DNA of 35,135 nt from Trichloromonas sp034006665 (GCF_034006665.1 NZ_JAVESI010000036.1:1-35135), one strand, 5' to 3'. Counted from the first letter of the stretch, positions 25,398 through 33,904 are shown. Numbers and translations: made by a program. Notes: a model not told the origin generated them from the letters alone.

Positions 25398-25979
25398 TCA
25401 GGACGACGCCTCCGTCTCCTGCAACTCGGCATAACGGAAACAGTCGACGAGATGGTCGTTGACCATCCCCACCGCCTGCATGAAAGCATAGCAGATGGTC
25501 GATCCGACGAAACCGAATCCCCGCTGCTTCAGATCCCGGCTCAAGCGGTCGGAAACCTCGCTGAGCGCGGGTACCTCAGCCAGCGTGCGCCAGGCGTTGC
25601 GCCGGGGACGGTGATCCACATAGCGCCAGAGGAAGTCAGCAAAGGAGCCGAATTCCTCCTGAATAGCGAGCACCCCGCGGGCGTTTTTCACCGCCGCATC
25701 GACCTTGAGCCGGTTGCGCACGATACCGGGATCGGCGAGTAGCCGCTCCACCTCCGCCGTCGAGTAGCTGGCCACCCGTTGCGCATCGAAGCCGTGAAAG
25801 GCCCGGCGATAGTTCTCCCGCTTGCGCAGGATGGTCAGCCAGCTCAGGCCGGCCTGGGCCCCTTCGTGCACCAGAAATTCGAATAGCAGGCGGTCATCGC
25901 GGATGGGAACGCCCCATTCAAGGTCGTGATAATCGACATAGAGCGGGTCGGAACCGCACCACGGACAACGCTTTTTCAT
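25398..25979 (-). CDS. tag: DNA-3-methyladenine glycosylase I
   Basis: This 193-residue enzyme removes 3-methyladenine from alkylated DNA, the first step of base excision repair. The start MKKRCPWCGSDPLYVDYHDLEWGVP has the typical CPWC and YHDxEWG of Tag. The zinc site is visible as Cys5 and His18 with the C-terminal His and Cys in MVNDHLVDCFR. GLSWLTILRKRENYRRAF (about 45-60) and GFGFVGSTICYAFMQAVG (about 155-172) are the family's helix-hairpin-helix and base-pocket regions. Length is normal. It stands alone, convergent to the ferritin-like gene. Confidence 0.97.
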   Translation of the reverse strand: MKKRCPWCGSDPLYVDYHDLEWGVPIRDDRLLFEFLVHEGAQAGLSWLTILRKRENYRRAFHGFDAQRVASYSTAEVERLLADPGIVRNRLKVDAAVKNARGVLAIQEEFGSFADFLWRYVDHRPRRNAWRTLAEVPALSEVSDRLSRDLKQRGFGFVGSTICYAFMQAVGMVNDHLVDCFRYAELQETEASS

Positions 25980-26270
25980 CCTCGCCCTCCAGATGCCTGG
26001 TCAGTTATTTTGTCATCTCTGACTGCGTCAACCGCAACTTGAAGGGCAAGACGTTATTTCAAAACAAGTCCGGTCAATCTACCCCCAGCATACCCTCAGT
26101 ACCTTGTCGTCGATATGGAAGGCTCGCTCGATCTGGATGTTTTCGACCGATCGCTGAAAAACGCCGAGCTCTTCTGTGTCTTCACGACAACGACTCCCGA
26201 ATCCACAGGCCGTCCCATCAGCCGCCGACCTTCCAATTTATTTCAATAGCGCGGAGGATACGTACCGCTC
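25980..26270. other. Intergenic region, possible gene debris
   Basis: No gene is supported here. Short frames with protein-like composition exist on the - strand (for example IERAFHIDDKVLRVCWG near 26080-26140), but they are broken and have no ribosome-binding site. They may be the remnant of a lost gene. Confidence 0.35.
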
Positions 26271-26453
26271 TCAGGCCGTAGTTTCCCAGTGGATGACTTC
26301 CACCGGACAGACCGGATCGCACTCGCCACAGTCGGTGCAGATCTCCTTGTCGATAACGTGAACCTCGCCCTGTTCGCTGATGGCGTTGACCGGACAGACC
26401 GCCGCACAGGCCCCGCAATTGATACAGCCCTCGTCGATGTAATGGGTTCCCAT
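26271..26453 (-). CDS. 2[4Fe-4S] ferredoxin
   Basis: This 60-residue electron carrier has two complete cluster motifs: CINCGACAAVCP (from about residue 10) and CTDCGECDPVCP (from about 40), each C-x2-C-x2-C-x3-C-P. The layout is the short clostridial type, cytoplasmic. GGAAAGGAAG lies 5 to 14 bases before the ATG. It follows aconitase by 31 bp on the same strand and is probably co-transcribed. Confidence 0.95.
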   Translation of the reverse strand: MGTHYIDEGCINCGACAAVCPVNAISEQGEVHVIDKEICTDCGECDPVCPVEVIHWETTA

Positions 26454-26484
26454 AATGGCTTCCTTTCCTCCGCTCGGGTAATAA

Positions 26485-28428
26485 TTAATCGTCTTTCTCC
26501 AACTGCGCCTTGATGTAGCCGAGGGTGCCGCCGGCCAAAAGATGTCGGCGCTGGCGCTCGGATACGTTGAGGTTGGCCAGAATCTGTCGGTCGCCGACCC
26601 GCACTGGGATGTCGCTGTCGCCCTGCTCCAAATGCCGGCGCAAATCCGGGAAGATCAGTCGATCGCCAGGCTGGATAGCGTCGTAGTCTTGCGGGTTCTT
26701 GAAGGTGAGCGGCACGATGCCGAAGTTGCACAGGTTGGCCTGGTGAATGCGGGCGAAGCTTTTGGCGATCTTTACCCGCACGCCGAGAAAGCGCGGCGCC
26801 AGGGCTGCGTGCTCGCGACTGCTGCCCTGGCCGTAGTTGTCGCCGCCGATCACCACAGCAGCGTCCAATTGCTTGATGCGGCCGACGAACTCCGGGTCGA
26901 CTTGGTGAAAAACGTATTCGCTGATGGCGGCGATATTGGAGCGCAGCGGCAGGATTTCGCTGCCGGCGGGCATGATGCCGTCGGTGGAGATGTTGTCACC
27001 GACCTTGATCGCCGCGGTCGCTTCGAGTGTCTCGGGCAACGCGTCCAGTTCGGGAAACGGTCTGATGTTGGGGCCGCGTTTGATCTCGGTCCGGCGCAGG
27101 CTGTCGCTGGGGAAAATGATGGACGACTCGTCGACCCGGTACTGCTGAGGGTCCTGGATCCGGGGATAGACCATTTCCCGGCCGAGGTCGCGGGGATCGG
27201 TGATCTCCCCTTTCAGGGCGGCGGCGACTCCGGTTTCCGGCGAGCAGAGGTAGACCTGGTCGTTCTTGGTCCCAGAACGGCCCGGGAAGTTGCGGGGGAA
27301 GGTGCGCAGCGACACCTGTCCAGTGCCCGGCGCCTGGCCCATGCCGATGCAGCCCAGGCAGCCGCTCTGGTGGATGCGGGCGCCGGCCAGCAGCAGGTCC
27401 ATGACGCCGCCCTGGTCGGCCAGGTTTTCCAGCACCTGCCGGCTGCCGGGGTTGATGTGCAGCGAGGTGTCGGGGTGGGCGTGCCGCCCCTGGATGATCC
27501 GCGCCGTCACCATCAGGTCGCGATACGAGGAGTTGACCGAGGAACCGATGATGACCTGATCAACCTTGGTCCCGGCCACCTCTCGGACCGTCTTGACGTT
27601 ACCGGGTGACGAAGGACAGGCGATCAGCGGCTCAACCTGGTCCAGATTGAGCTCGATCTGTTCGTCGTAGTCGCAACCGGCATCGGCCCGCAGTTCACAC
27701 CAGTCCTCGCCGCGCTGCTGGGCCTGCAGGTACTCCCGCGTCCGCCGGTCGGAGGGGAAGATGCTGCTGGTGGCGCCGAGCTCGGTCCCCATGTTACCGA
27801 TGGTTTCGCGGTCGGTGGCGGAGAGGGATTCGACCCCCGGGCCGTAGTATTCAATCACCTTGCCGACGCAGCCCTTGACGTCGTAGCGGCGCAGCATTTC
27901 GAGGATGACGTCCTTGGCGCTGACCCAGTCTGGCAGCGCACCGGTGAGTCGGACACCCAGAACCAGCGGGAAGGGGAAATAATAGGGGTAGCCGGCCATG
28001 GCCATGGCCACGTCAAGCCCGCCGGCACCGATGGCCAGCATCGATACCCCGGCCGCGCCGGGAGTGTGGCTGTCGGCCCCGAGCATGGTCAGACCAGGTC
28101 GGCCGAAACGTTCCATGTGCACCTGATGGGAAATGCCGTTACCCGGCCGGCTGAAATGGATGCCGTAACGGGCGCAGGCGGTCTGCAGGTAGCGGTGGTC
28201 GTCAGCGTTTTTGAAGTCGGTCTGCAGCAGATTGTGGTCGACGTACTGGGCCGCCAACTCGGCCTTGACCCGGTCTAGGCCGAGGGCTTCGAATTCGAGC
28301 ATGGCCATGGTGCCGGTGGCGTCCTGCAGCAAGGTGTGGTCGATGCGCAGACCGATTTCCTCCCCCGGCACCAGCCGGCCCTCGACCAGGTGCTCGGCCA
28401 GAATTTTCTGGGTGAGATTACGTGCCAT
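26485..28428 (-). CDS. Aconitate hydratase (monomeric, Aquifex type)
   Basis: This converts citrate to isocitrate through cis-aconitate in the TCA cycle, using a [4Fe-4S] cluster. The start at ATG 28428 (MARNLTQKILAEHLVEG) has GGGAGG upstream and gives 647 residues; frames further upstream overlap the ferritin gene. Signatures are DHTLLQDATGTMAMLEFEAL, LGADSHTPGAAGVSMLAIG (about 115), GSSVNSSYRDLMVTAR, the cluster Cys pair in SGCLGCIGMG (about 350), and the swivel domain with GDNISTDGIMPAG (about 475) and GGDNYGQGSSREHAALAPRF (about 535). It belongs to the shorter aconitase group found in Aquifex and many deltaproteobacteria. The ferredoxin follows and a ferritin-like gene precedes it, making an iron-linked group. 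Confidence 0.95.
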   Translation of the reverse strand: MARNLTQKILAEHLVEGRLVPGEEIGLRIDHTLLQDATGTMAMLEFEALGLDRVKAELAAQYVDHNLLQTDFKNADDHRYLQTACARYGIHFSRPGNGISHQVHMERFGRPGLTMLGADSHTPGAAGVSMLAIGAGGLDVAMAMAGYPYYFPFPLVLGVRLTGALPDWVSAKDVILEMLRRYDVKGCVGKVIEYYGPGVESLSATDRETIGNMGTELGATSSIFPSDRRTREYLQAQQRGEDWCELRADAGCDYDEQIELNLDQVEPLIACPSSPGNVKTVREVAGTKVDQVIIGSSVNSSYRDLMVTARIIQGRHAHPDTSLHINPGSRQVLENLADQGGVMDLLLAGARIHQSGCLGCIGMGQAPGTGQVSLRTFPRNFPGRSGTKNDQVYLCSPETGVAAALKGEITDPRDLGREMVYPRIQDPQQYRVDESSIIFPSDSLRRTEIKRGPNIRPFPELDALPETLEATAAIKVGDNISTDGIMPAGSEILPLRSNIAAISEYVFHQVDPEFVGRIKQLDAAVVIGGDNYGQGSSREHAALAPRFLGVRVKIAKSFARIHQANLCNFGIVPLTFKNPQDYDAIQPGDRLIFPDLRRHLEQGDSDIPVRVGDRQILANLNVSERQRRHLLAGGTLGYIKAQLEKDD

Positions 28429-28456
28429 GCCGCTGCCTCCCGTCAAATGATCCCGC

Positions 28457-28969
28457 TTAGATGGTGCTACCCCGACCGAAATTCCTGAACTCGTCGAGAT
28501 TGCTAAATTCACCCCAGGCCAGGTACTGATTCGGCGCATTGACGAAGTCGTAGACGTTCTGCAGAATGTTGAAATGCTTTTGTTCTTCGCCGGCGATCCG
28601 GAGCAGGATTTCCTTGGTCTTCGGATCGGTCTCGCGCCCGGCGGCATCCTCGTAAAAACGGAAACTGTCGGCCTCGAGCTTCATGGCATACGTATATCCT
28701 TCGAGGTCGCCCTCAAGCTCGGCGGTGGACGATTTTTCTTTCAACAACTTTTCAAAAATGTTTTTCGCCTTTTCCAGGGCCGTGGATGCCGGCATGGCGG
28801 ACGGGGCTTTTTTCTTCAGCCCCTGGAAAATATCGTAATGCTTCTGCTCATCCTCGGCCAGCTGAAGGAAGGTATTTTTCAATCCCGGCAGTTTGGTTTT
28901 TTCGGCCATTTTCTGGTAATACGCTTTTCCGTCGAGCTCCATCTTCATTGCGAAATCAAAAACGTTCAT
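28457..28969 (-). CDS. Rubrerythrin-like ferritin family protein
   Basis: This 170-residue diiron protein starts at ATG 28969 (MNVFDFAMKMELDGKAYY) with GGGAGG upstream. Two duplicated half-units each carry Glu plus Glu-x2-His ligands: LDGKAYYQKMAEK ... EDEQKHYDIF (His about 42) and LEADSFRFYEDAAG ... GEEQKHFNIL (His about 135). This is the ferritin/rubrerythrin fold without a rubredoxin tail. It may reduce peroxide or handle iron in anaerobes. It lies 28 bp upstream of aconitase on the same strand, so both may share a transcript. Confidence 0.9.
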   Translation of the reverse strand: MNVFDFAMKMELDGKAYYQKMAEKTKLPGLKNTFLQLAEDEQKHYDIFQGLKKKAPSAMPASTALEKAKNIFEKLLKEKSSTAELEGDLEGYTYAMKLEADSFRFYEDAAGRETDPKTKEILLRIAGEEQKHFNILQNVYDFVNAPNQYLAWGEFSNLDEFRNFGRGSTI

Positions 28970-29200
28970 TTGGTCCTCCCGGTATTTCTTGGTAGCCAAA
29001 AAACTGAAGACTGTCCCTTGGGGTAAAAAGTCTATCTGCCGCCAACCCTCTGTCAAGAAACGAAAAAAAGATCTGAAGGTTTATAGTGTCTAAGAGACGG
29101 TAAAATGTTGATAGAGAAATATCCGCAGAGCCAATGTTCGCAGACTGCGAGCGCATCGTTGACTTCAGCCACAGAAAGCTCAACTGAATGGAGGAGTGAC

Positions 29201-29686
29201 ATGGTCAAGCCAGCAAAGAATACGATCTGCCTTTGGTACGATGATGACGCCGAGGCCGCGGCGCGTTTTTACGCCAAGACCTTTCCCGATTCGTCCGTAG
29301 GGGCTGTTTACCGCGCCCCGGGAGACTACCCTTCCGGGAAGAAAGGGGATGTGTTAACGGTTCGGTTTACCGTGATGGGCATTCCCTGCCTCGGGCTCAA
29401 CGGCGGCCCCGCGTTCAAGCACAACGAAGCATTTTCTTTTCAGGTCGCAACGATTGACCAGGCCGAAACCGATCGTTACTGGAACGCGATCATCAGCAAC
29501 GGTGGCCAGGAGAGTGCGTGCGGCTGGTGCAAAGATAAATGGGGTGTATCCTGGCAGATTACGCCGATCGCCTTGACGAACGCGATCTCCGATTCAGATC
29601 CGTCTGTAGCCAAGCGTGCGTTCGATGCGATGATGCAGATGAGAAAGATTGACATCGCTACGATTGAGGAGGCGCGTCGGGGTTAA
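29201..29686 (+). CDS. VOC family protein (PhnB / 3-demethylubiquinone methyltransferase-like)
   Basis: This 161-residue protein starts at ATG 29201 with GGAGGAGTGAC just before it. The pattern CLWYDDDAEAAARFYAKTFPDS, FTVMGIPCLGLNGGPAFKHNEAFSF and WCKDKWGVSWQITP is that of the PhnB-type subgroup of the vicinal oxygen chelate fold. The substrate of this group is mostly unknown; annotation as a methyltransferase is historic. It stands alone and is followed by repeat debris. Confidence 0.92.
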   Translation: MVKPAKNTICLWYDDDAEAAARFYAKTFPDSSVGAVYRAPGDYPSGKKGDVLTVRFTVMGIPCLGLNGGPAFKHNEAFSFQVATIDQAETDRYWNAIISNGGQESACGWCKDKWGVSWQITPIALTNAISDSDPSVAKRAFDAMMQMRKIDIATIEEARRG

Positions 29687-30186
29687 GGCTGTATTTTAGA
29701 AGAGAAGGAGATGGCAGGCGTCTCCAGCTCTCTCAATTTTGAGTAGGGAATTTCGGACGGCCTGGAATACCTCGCCAATAAACTGTAGCCTCGGAGAAAG
29801 GTCTTTTGGTGACTGTCGAAATATAGAGGTCTGAGAAAACTCCGCGATCCGCAAATCGTGGGATTTCCGTCTGATAGTCAGTCAATTTTGGAAATCCGTA
29901 TGTCACACGCTAAACGATCGACAATTCGCCCAATCAGAATTGCCCTATCAATCGTCCGGATGCTCATTGAGGAGAATCGCTGGGCCGGCAAGACCTATTC
30001 TCAAATTCTCCCCCTTATCGGGCAGAGAAAAACCGCTGCCCCCGCGCAATAAATAGCGCATTATTAAAAAGGCTCTCGATCGGATGATTGAATTTCGTGC
30101 TTTACTGAGGGAACCGTGCGAGACAACCTCTTGATACTACCCCTCCCAGATACCGGACCACCCGGTGTCTGGGGGGGGGCTGCGCG
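29687..30186. other. Intergenic region with a hairpin and IS-related sequence
   Basis: This 500-base stretch holds GTCTGA-hairpin copy C and a 50-codon frame (29900-30052, MSHAKRSTIRPIRIAL) without a ribosome-binding site. Its last 120 bases have the GC-rich folded sequence typical of the left end of an IS110 element, including ACCGGACCACCCGGT and a run of nine G. I support no gene here. Confidence 0.45.
29833..29868. terminator. GTCTGA-hairpin, copy C
   Basis: GAAA-CTCC-CGAT pairs with ATCG-GGGA-TTTC with mismatches around CCGCAA, and GTCTGATAG follows. Upstream CTGTCGAAATATAG also matches copy B. The stem is decayed compared with copies A, B and D. Confidence 0.55.
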
Positions 30187-30790
30187 ATGAAATTCTACAC
30201 GAAACAGCATCGGTTTTATTGCGGCGTTGATCTGCATGCCGATGCCATGTACGTCTGCATCATTGGGGATGCGACCGGAGAGGTGGTCGTTCACAAGAAC
30301 ATTCCGACCCGCCCGAAAGCGTTTCTGCGACTGATCAAGTCCTATCGCTGAGGCCTGGTGGTCGGCTGCGAGTGCATGTTCACCTCCCTAGTACTGGCTG
30401 GCTGATCTCTGTGCGATGAGGGGATCGATTTCGTCCTCGGCCATGTGCTCTACATGCGGGCTATTCACGGTGGCAAGCCTAAGAACGACAAGATCGACTC
30501 GCACAAGATTGCCGTGCTGCTGCGCGGCGGCTCCTTTTCGCTGACCTGTGCCTATGCCAAAGAAATGCGCGCTACCCGCGACCTGTTGCGCCGCCGCAAT
30601 CATCTGCCCCGGAAGCTAGGGAAACTCTTCGCCCACATCCAGAACACCGCCACCCAGTACAATCTGCTCGAACCCTTGGGGGCGGATTGCGAAACCGAGC
30701 GAACGGGGGGATTTGCTGAAAAATTCCCCGATCCGGTGGTCCGCCGGATCGGGGAAGTCGATCTACTGACCATCGAGCGAGAAGACGAAG
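30187..30790 (+). mobile_element. IS110-family transposase remnant
   Basis: The frame from ATG 30187 (MKFYTKQHRFYCGVDLHADAMYV) is the N-terminal RuvC-like DEDD domain of an IS110 transposase. Further matches are VVGCECMF, FVLGHVLYMRAIHGGKPKNDKIDSHKIAVLLRGG and MRATRDLLRRRNHL. In-frame stops interrupt it at 30349 (TGA) and again about 50 bases on (TGA), and the homology stops near 30790, before the C-terminal Tnp_20 domain with the catalytic Ser. It is an inactive relic. Bridge RNA-type sequence would lie in 30064-30186. Confidence 0.85.
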
Positions 30791-30896
30791 GCTCGAATCG
30801 GTCGTTCAAATTGACTTTTGTGGAGGCCATGATAGGGTTCAATCATTATTACTGCTTCACAAAGAGCTATAAAAACATGTTTTTTGATCTCCTGTT

Positions 30897-30924
30897 TTTA
30901 TTGTTCATTGTTTATTGTTCACTC
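30897..30924 (+). repeat. Two tandem 14-base repeats
   Basis: TTTATTGTTCATTG is followed directly by TTTATTGTTCACTC. It is AT-rich and lies between the IS110 relic and the cytochrome gene, where it may contribute to a promoter. Confidence 0.5.
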
Positions 30925-30963
30925 TTCCGAGACATAACTTTTATCATTGGAACCCTGGTAATC

Positions 30964-31344
30964 ATGAAGCCAAAAAAAATTCTCTCCCACCACCGCCTTT
31001 GCCTGTGGCGTGCCGCGAGCGGAGGACTGTTCCTGTTCCTGTTCCTGTTTTTCGGCTGTCAGGAATCCTCTGCGCCTGAAGCAAGAGGCGAAAAAACAGC
31101 CGCGCAACAGTTTGCCAGTTGGTGTTCCCCCTGCCACGGCAAACGGGGCGAGAGCGGGTTGACCTACAAAGGGCCGTCACTGCAAGGCCCAGACTTCATC
31201 TACGGCGGTGACCCTGACTCCCTGCGCACGAGCATCCGCGACGGCCGGCCAAACGGGATGCCCGCTTTCGGTAAGCGGTTCTCCCCAACACAGATCGACG
31301 AACTGACCGTTTATCTGAAGTCCCTTCAGACCACCGGCAGTTGA
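30964..31344 (+). CDS. Small c-type cytochrome lipoprotein
   Basis: This 126-residue protein starts at ATG 30964 (MKPKKILSHHRLCLWRA); the longer open frame upstream belongs to the IS110 relic. A signal peptide with lipobox (LFLFLFLFFGCQ, cleavage before Cys about 37) would anchor it on the periplasmic side of a membrane. One haem c motif CSPCH is seen at about residue 58, and the likely axial Met lies in GRPNGMPAFGKRFSP (about 100). It is a class I mono-haem cytochrome that carries electrons outside the cytoplasm. The Shine-Dalgarno site is weak. Confidence 0.85.
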   Translation: MKPKKILSHHRLCLWRAASGGLFLFLFLFFGCQESSAPEARGEKTAAQQFASWCSPCHGKRGESGLTYKGPSLQGPDFIYGGDPDSLRTSIRDGRPNGMPAFGKRFSPTQIDELTVYLKSLQTTGS

Positions 31345-31860
31345 CCCCCTAATCAAATCGTCAGCGACAGCCTCTCCGCCATCCCGTCGATGATCCAGAA
31401 AAGATGGTCGTTCGTGGGACATTTTTAAATTCACATGTTCCATTTCTCCTGCGTTGTCAGGCACAGAAAGCGATATGGTGCTGTGCGAAATTTGGCGACA
31501 GGTAAGAACGCCCTCGATCGGAAAATCGAGGGCGTTCTTACGTCTGATAGAGCCTGCATTACTGGAAAACCCCGCATGAATCGTCAAGCGGGGTTTTGCG
31601 TTCGAGAAGCGGTGCGTATTGAGACGCCTTCGCTTTCTACCCGTCAAGCTATATCCCTTGGGTACTTTTAAGTTCGGCGCTTAGTGCCGCCCCCCGAAAT
31701 CGGGCAGCGAGGGATGCGATTTCCTCTCCTCTTTGCCCTGAAAGTTTGACCTTCTCTTGCAGGGCCGCTGTCAAGTGATAGATTGCTGGAAAACGGTCAG
31801 AACACATCCAGCGGAGGACCAGCGATCATTTTCCATGCCACGAGTGAAAGGAGACGAACT
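31345..31860. other. Intergenic region with two strong hairpins
   Basis: This is 516 bases with no supported gene. It contains hairpin copy D and a second perfect stem (AAAACCCCGC 31566-31575 with GCGGGGTTTT 31588-31597). A - strand frame with an AGGAG site at about 31453 (MEHVNLKMSHERPSF) has no known family. Confidence 0.5.
31502..31541. terminator. GTCTGA-hairpin, copy D
   Basis: GTAAGAACGCCCTCGAT pairs perfectly over 17 bp with ATCGAGGGCGTTCTTAC around CGGAAA, and GTCTGATAG follows. It could end the cytochrome transcript 158 bases downstream of its stop. Confidence 0.65.
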
Positions 31861-32442
31861 ATGGCCGAGATCAAATGGGAAAGGGAGTTCAGCGCCGCGC
31901 TGGTGCGGGCGAAGACAGAGAAAAAACCGATCTATCTCGATTTCTGGTTCGATGGGTGACTGGGCTGCATCGCCATGAATACGGGTCCGTATTCGAGCCA
32001 AGAGGGGCAGAAGTACATCGAAGAACAGTTCATTCCGGTGAAGAGTGAATGTTTTTGGGACAAGCGGACCGACCTCATGAAGCGGTTCGCCGTCAAGTGG
32101 ACCCCCACCCTGCTGGTACTTGACGCCGAAGGAGAGGAGCATCACCGGGTGGTGGGGTATGTCCCCAATGACGACTTTCTCGCACACCTTGAACTGGGTC
32201 TGGGGAAGATCGCCTTTGACCGGGACCGATATGCCGAGGCGAGGGACCATTTCCAAGCGGTCATCGACCGGCACCCGGAGGCGGGAACGACCCCTGAGGC
32301 GGTCTTCCTGCATGGCGTGGCCGGCTACTGGAAGTCCCATGACGCCAAGTCCCTGCGCCGGATCTACGATGAGCTGTCCGCCAAGTACCCGCAGAGCGAA
32401 TGGACGCGGAGGTCAAAGCCCTATGAGCAGGTCCCTCTGTGA
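31861..32442 (+). CDS. Thioredoxin-like selenoprotein (in-frame TGA read as Sec, UxxC)
   Basis: The ATG at 31861 has AAAGGAGA 7 bases upstream. The frame continues across TGA at 31957-31959 to a stop at 32440-32442, giving 193 residues with Sec at position 33. The sequence YLDFWFDG-U-LGCIAMNTGPYS puts Sec where the first Cys of the thioredoxin redox motif should be (UxxC, Cys36). Typical thioredoxin elements follow: FIPVKSECFWDKRTDLMKRF, then WTPTLLVLDAEGEEH with the cis-Pro. A TPR-like C terminus follows (DRYAEARDHFQAVIDRHPEA). A 7-bp perfect hairpin with GGTC loop sits 17 bases after the TGA. There is no signal peptide, so it acts in the cytoplasm. A gene-prediction program would start at 31975 and lose the active site. 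A nonsense mutation is the alternative. Confidence 0.85.
31977..31994 (+). promoter_or_regulatory. Bacterial SECIS element
   Basis: GAATACG (31977-31983), loop GGTC (31984-31987), CGTATTC (31988-31994). The apical GGU lies 25 bases after the UGA, inside the known range for bacterial SECIS hairpins, and GGUC matches the loop bound by SelB in E. coli fdhF. Confidence 0.8.
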
Positions 32443-32548
32443 CTTCCTTACTTTTCCTCTCCTCCAGTCTCTCCGGGGGAGAGGAAATGGCTAAGCTTGC
32501 CCTCGTCCCGAAATCTTCCCCTGGTTTCGGTTAAAGTGAGGAATACCT

Positions 32549-33265
32549 ATGAAAAAAGAGCAGTATGTCTGTCTCGTTTGCGGCTTCAACATGGTGGGTT
32601 TCCATCCCGACACCTGTCCTTTTTGCGGGGCGAAAAAAGAGCGGTTCATTACCGCAGAGGAATGCTCTGTCCGCTTCAAGGTGGTTGCAACTCCGGTGAA
32701 CGCTAAGGTGACCAGGCTCAACTCCCAGCCTTCGCTCGGCTTCGAACATGCCGCCTATCGGGTCGAAACCGGTCAAAGGGCCTACTGGATTGACTCTCCT
32801 TCCTCCCTCGATGCCTCGCTGCCGAGAGTCGACACAATCCTGTTCACCCATCATCACTTTCTCGGCGCCTCTAACCTCTACCGGGAGCAATTTAACGCCA
32901 GGGTGGCCATCCACCAGGCTGATTCGCGCCATGAAATCTGCCGGCCTTTCACCTTTGACGACATGTTCAACGAGGATTTCACTCACCTTGACATCGAGGC
33001 CTTCCACGTCGACGGCCATACCCCCGGTTTCACCTTCTACATCTTCGAACAGACCCTGTTCATCTGCGACTACGTCTTTCTCGAAGGCGACGGCATGAAA
33101 CTCAACCCCTTCGGCCCGGCTGACCGGACCATCGCAGGGTGCCGCCGCATCCGCGAGCTGCTCGATGGTCGCAATCTCGCCACCGTCTGCGGTTACAATT
33201 ACGTCATTAGCTACCCCGACTGGCGGAGTCGGTTCGACGCGGGGCCGCCGTTCGGTGGTTTCTGA
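32549..33265 (+). CDS. Rubredoxin-like / metallo-beta-lactamase fold protein
   Basis: This is 238 residues from ATG 32549; upstream GTGAGGAA is a moderate ribosome-binding site. The N terminus has a rubredoxin-like metal knuckle, CLVCGFNMVGFHPDTCPFCG (residues 8-27, two C-x2-C). A metallo-beta-lactamase fold follows (about 45-230), with LFTHHHFLGASNLY as the changed HxHxDH site, HVDGHTPGFTFYIFEQ as the next His, and FICDYVFLEGD as the Asp strand. The incomplete H-x-H-x-D-H makes the metal site atypical. Similar fusions are redox or electron-transfer proteins in anaerobes. It follows the selenoprotein by 106 bp on the same strand, so both may serve thiol or electron transfer. No substrate is known. 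Confidence 0.85.
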   Translation: MKKEQYVCLVCGFNMVGFHPDTCPFCGAKKERFITAEECSVRFKVVATPVNAKVTRLNSQPSLGFEHAAYRVETGQRAYWIDSPSSLDASLPRVDTILFTHHHFLGASNLYREQFNARVAIHQADSRHEICRPFTFDDMFNEDFTHLDIEAFHVDGHTPGFTFYIFEQTLFICDYVFLEGDGMKLNPFGPADRTIAGCRRIRELLDGRNLATVCGYNYVISYPDWRSRFDAGPPFGGF

Positions 33266-33355
33266 ATAGGCTGTCGGTATTGACCTAAGGCAAGGCCCTG
33301 ATCGTCCTCATTAACGGGGAGCCCCTCCAAGGAAGTCCAGCAACGCCCTAAAGCT

Positions 33356-33386
33356 ATGGCCACCCCGTCAATTTGAGGTGGCCATT
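33356..33386 (+). terminator. Hairpin after the metallo-beta-lactamase gene
   Basis: ATGGCCACC (33356-33364) pairs perfectly with GGTGGCCAT (33378-33386). TTACTCATC follows rather than a T run. It is possibly a terminator or an IS end. Confidence 0.5.
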
Positions 33387-33409
33387 TACTCATCTGAAAA
33401 TATCAGGTT

Positions 33410-33904
33410 TTTTTCATCGTCGATGACTCGCTCTACAACCGCAACCGCAGCAAAAAAGTGGAGCTTCTGGCCCGTGTCCACGATCATAACGAGAATCGCT
33501 ACTACCGCGGGTTCCGGTTGCTGACGCTGGACTGGTCCGATGGCTCCACCTGTGTGCCGGTATCGTTCAGCCTGCTGAGCTCTGCCAAGGAGAAAAATCG
33601 CCTGATGCCGATGGCCGAGATCGACAAACGGACCAACGGTTTCAAGCGCCGGGCCGAGAGTCTGCGCAAGGCTCCGGAAGCGCTCAAGGACCTGGTGATG
33701 CAAGCCCGCCATAGCGGCATCACCGCCGATTACTTGCTCTTCGACAGTTGGTTCGCCTTCCCGGCAACGATCCTCGGGCTGCAACATCTGTTATGGCCAG
33801 GCGATGATGGCGTTTTTGTGGCAGGACGCCGGAATCCCGCCGGAAAAGATGGTCCAGGGGTTCGAAAAGAAGTTCGAAAAATTGATCGAAAAGTTCAGCA
33901 ATAA
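33410..33904 (+). mobile_element. IS4-type DDE transposase fragment
   Basis: In frame from 33410 the translation FFIVDDSLYNRNRSKKVELLARVHDHN carries the first catalytic Asp region of an IS4-group DDE transposase. FSLLSSAKEKNRLM and YLLFDSWFAFPATILGLQ (second Asp) follow. Both termini are missing. After 33785 the frame changes to one that ends AGIPPEKMVQGFEKKFEKLI, which may be a displaced tail of the same protein. It is an internally deleted relic with no start codon. Confidence 0.75.

Noticed and set aside
26039..26281. 80-codon frame beside the ferredoxin
   Set aside because: Low-complexity arginine/serine-rich translation, no start signal, no family.
30340..30415. In-frame TGA codons in the IS110 frame as selenocysteine
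   Set aside because: No hairpin with GGU loop follows, the positions are not redox sites, and the gene also lacks its C terminus, so decay is the simpler reading.
30445..30963. Fusion of IS110 and cytochrome c in one 299-codon frame
   Set aside because: The shared frame is accidental; the cytochrome has its own ATG, signal peptide and lipobox.
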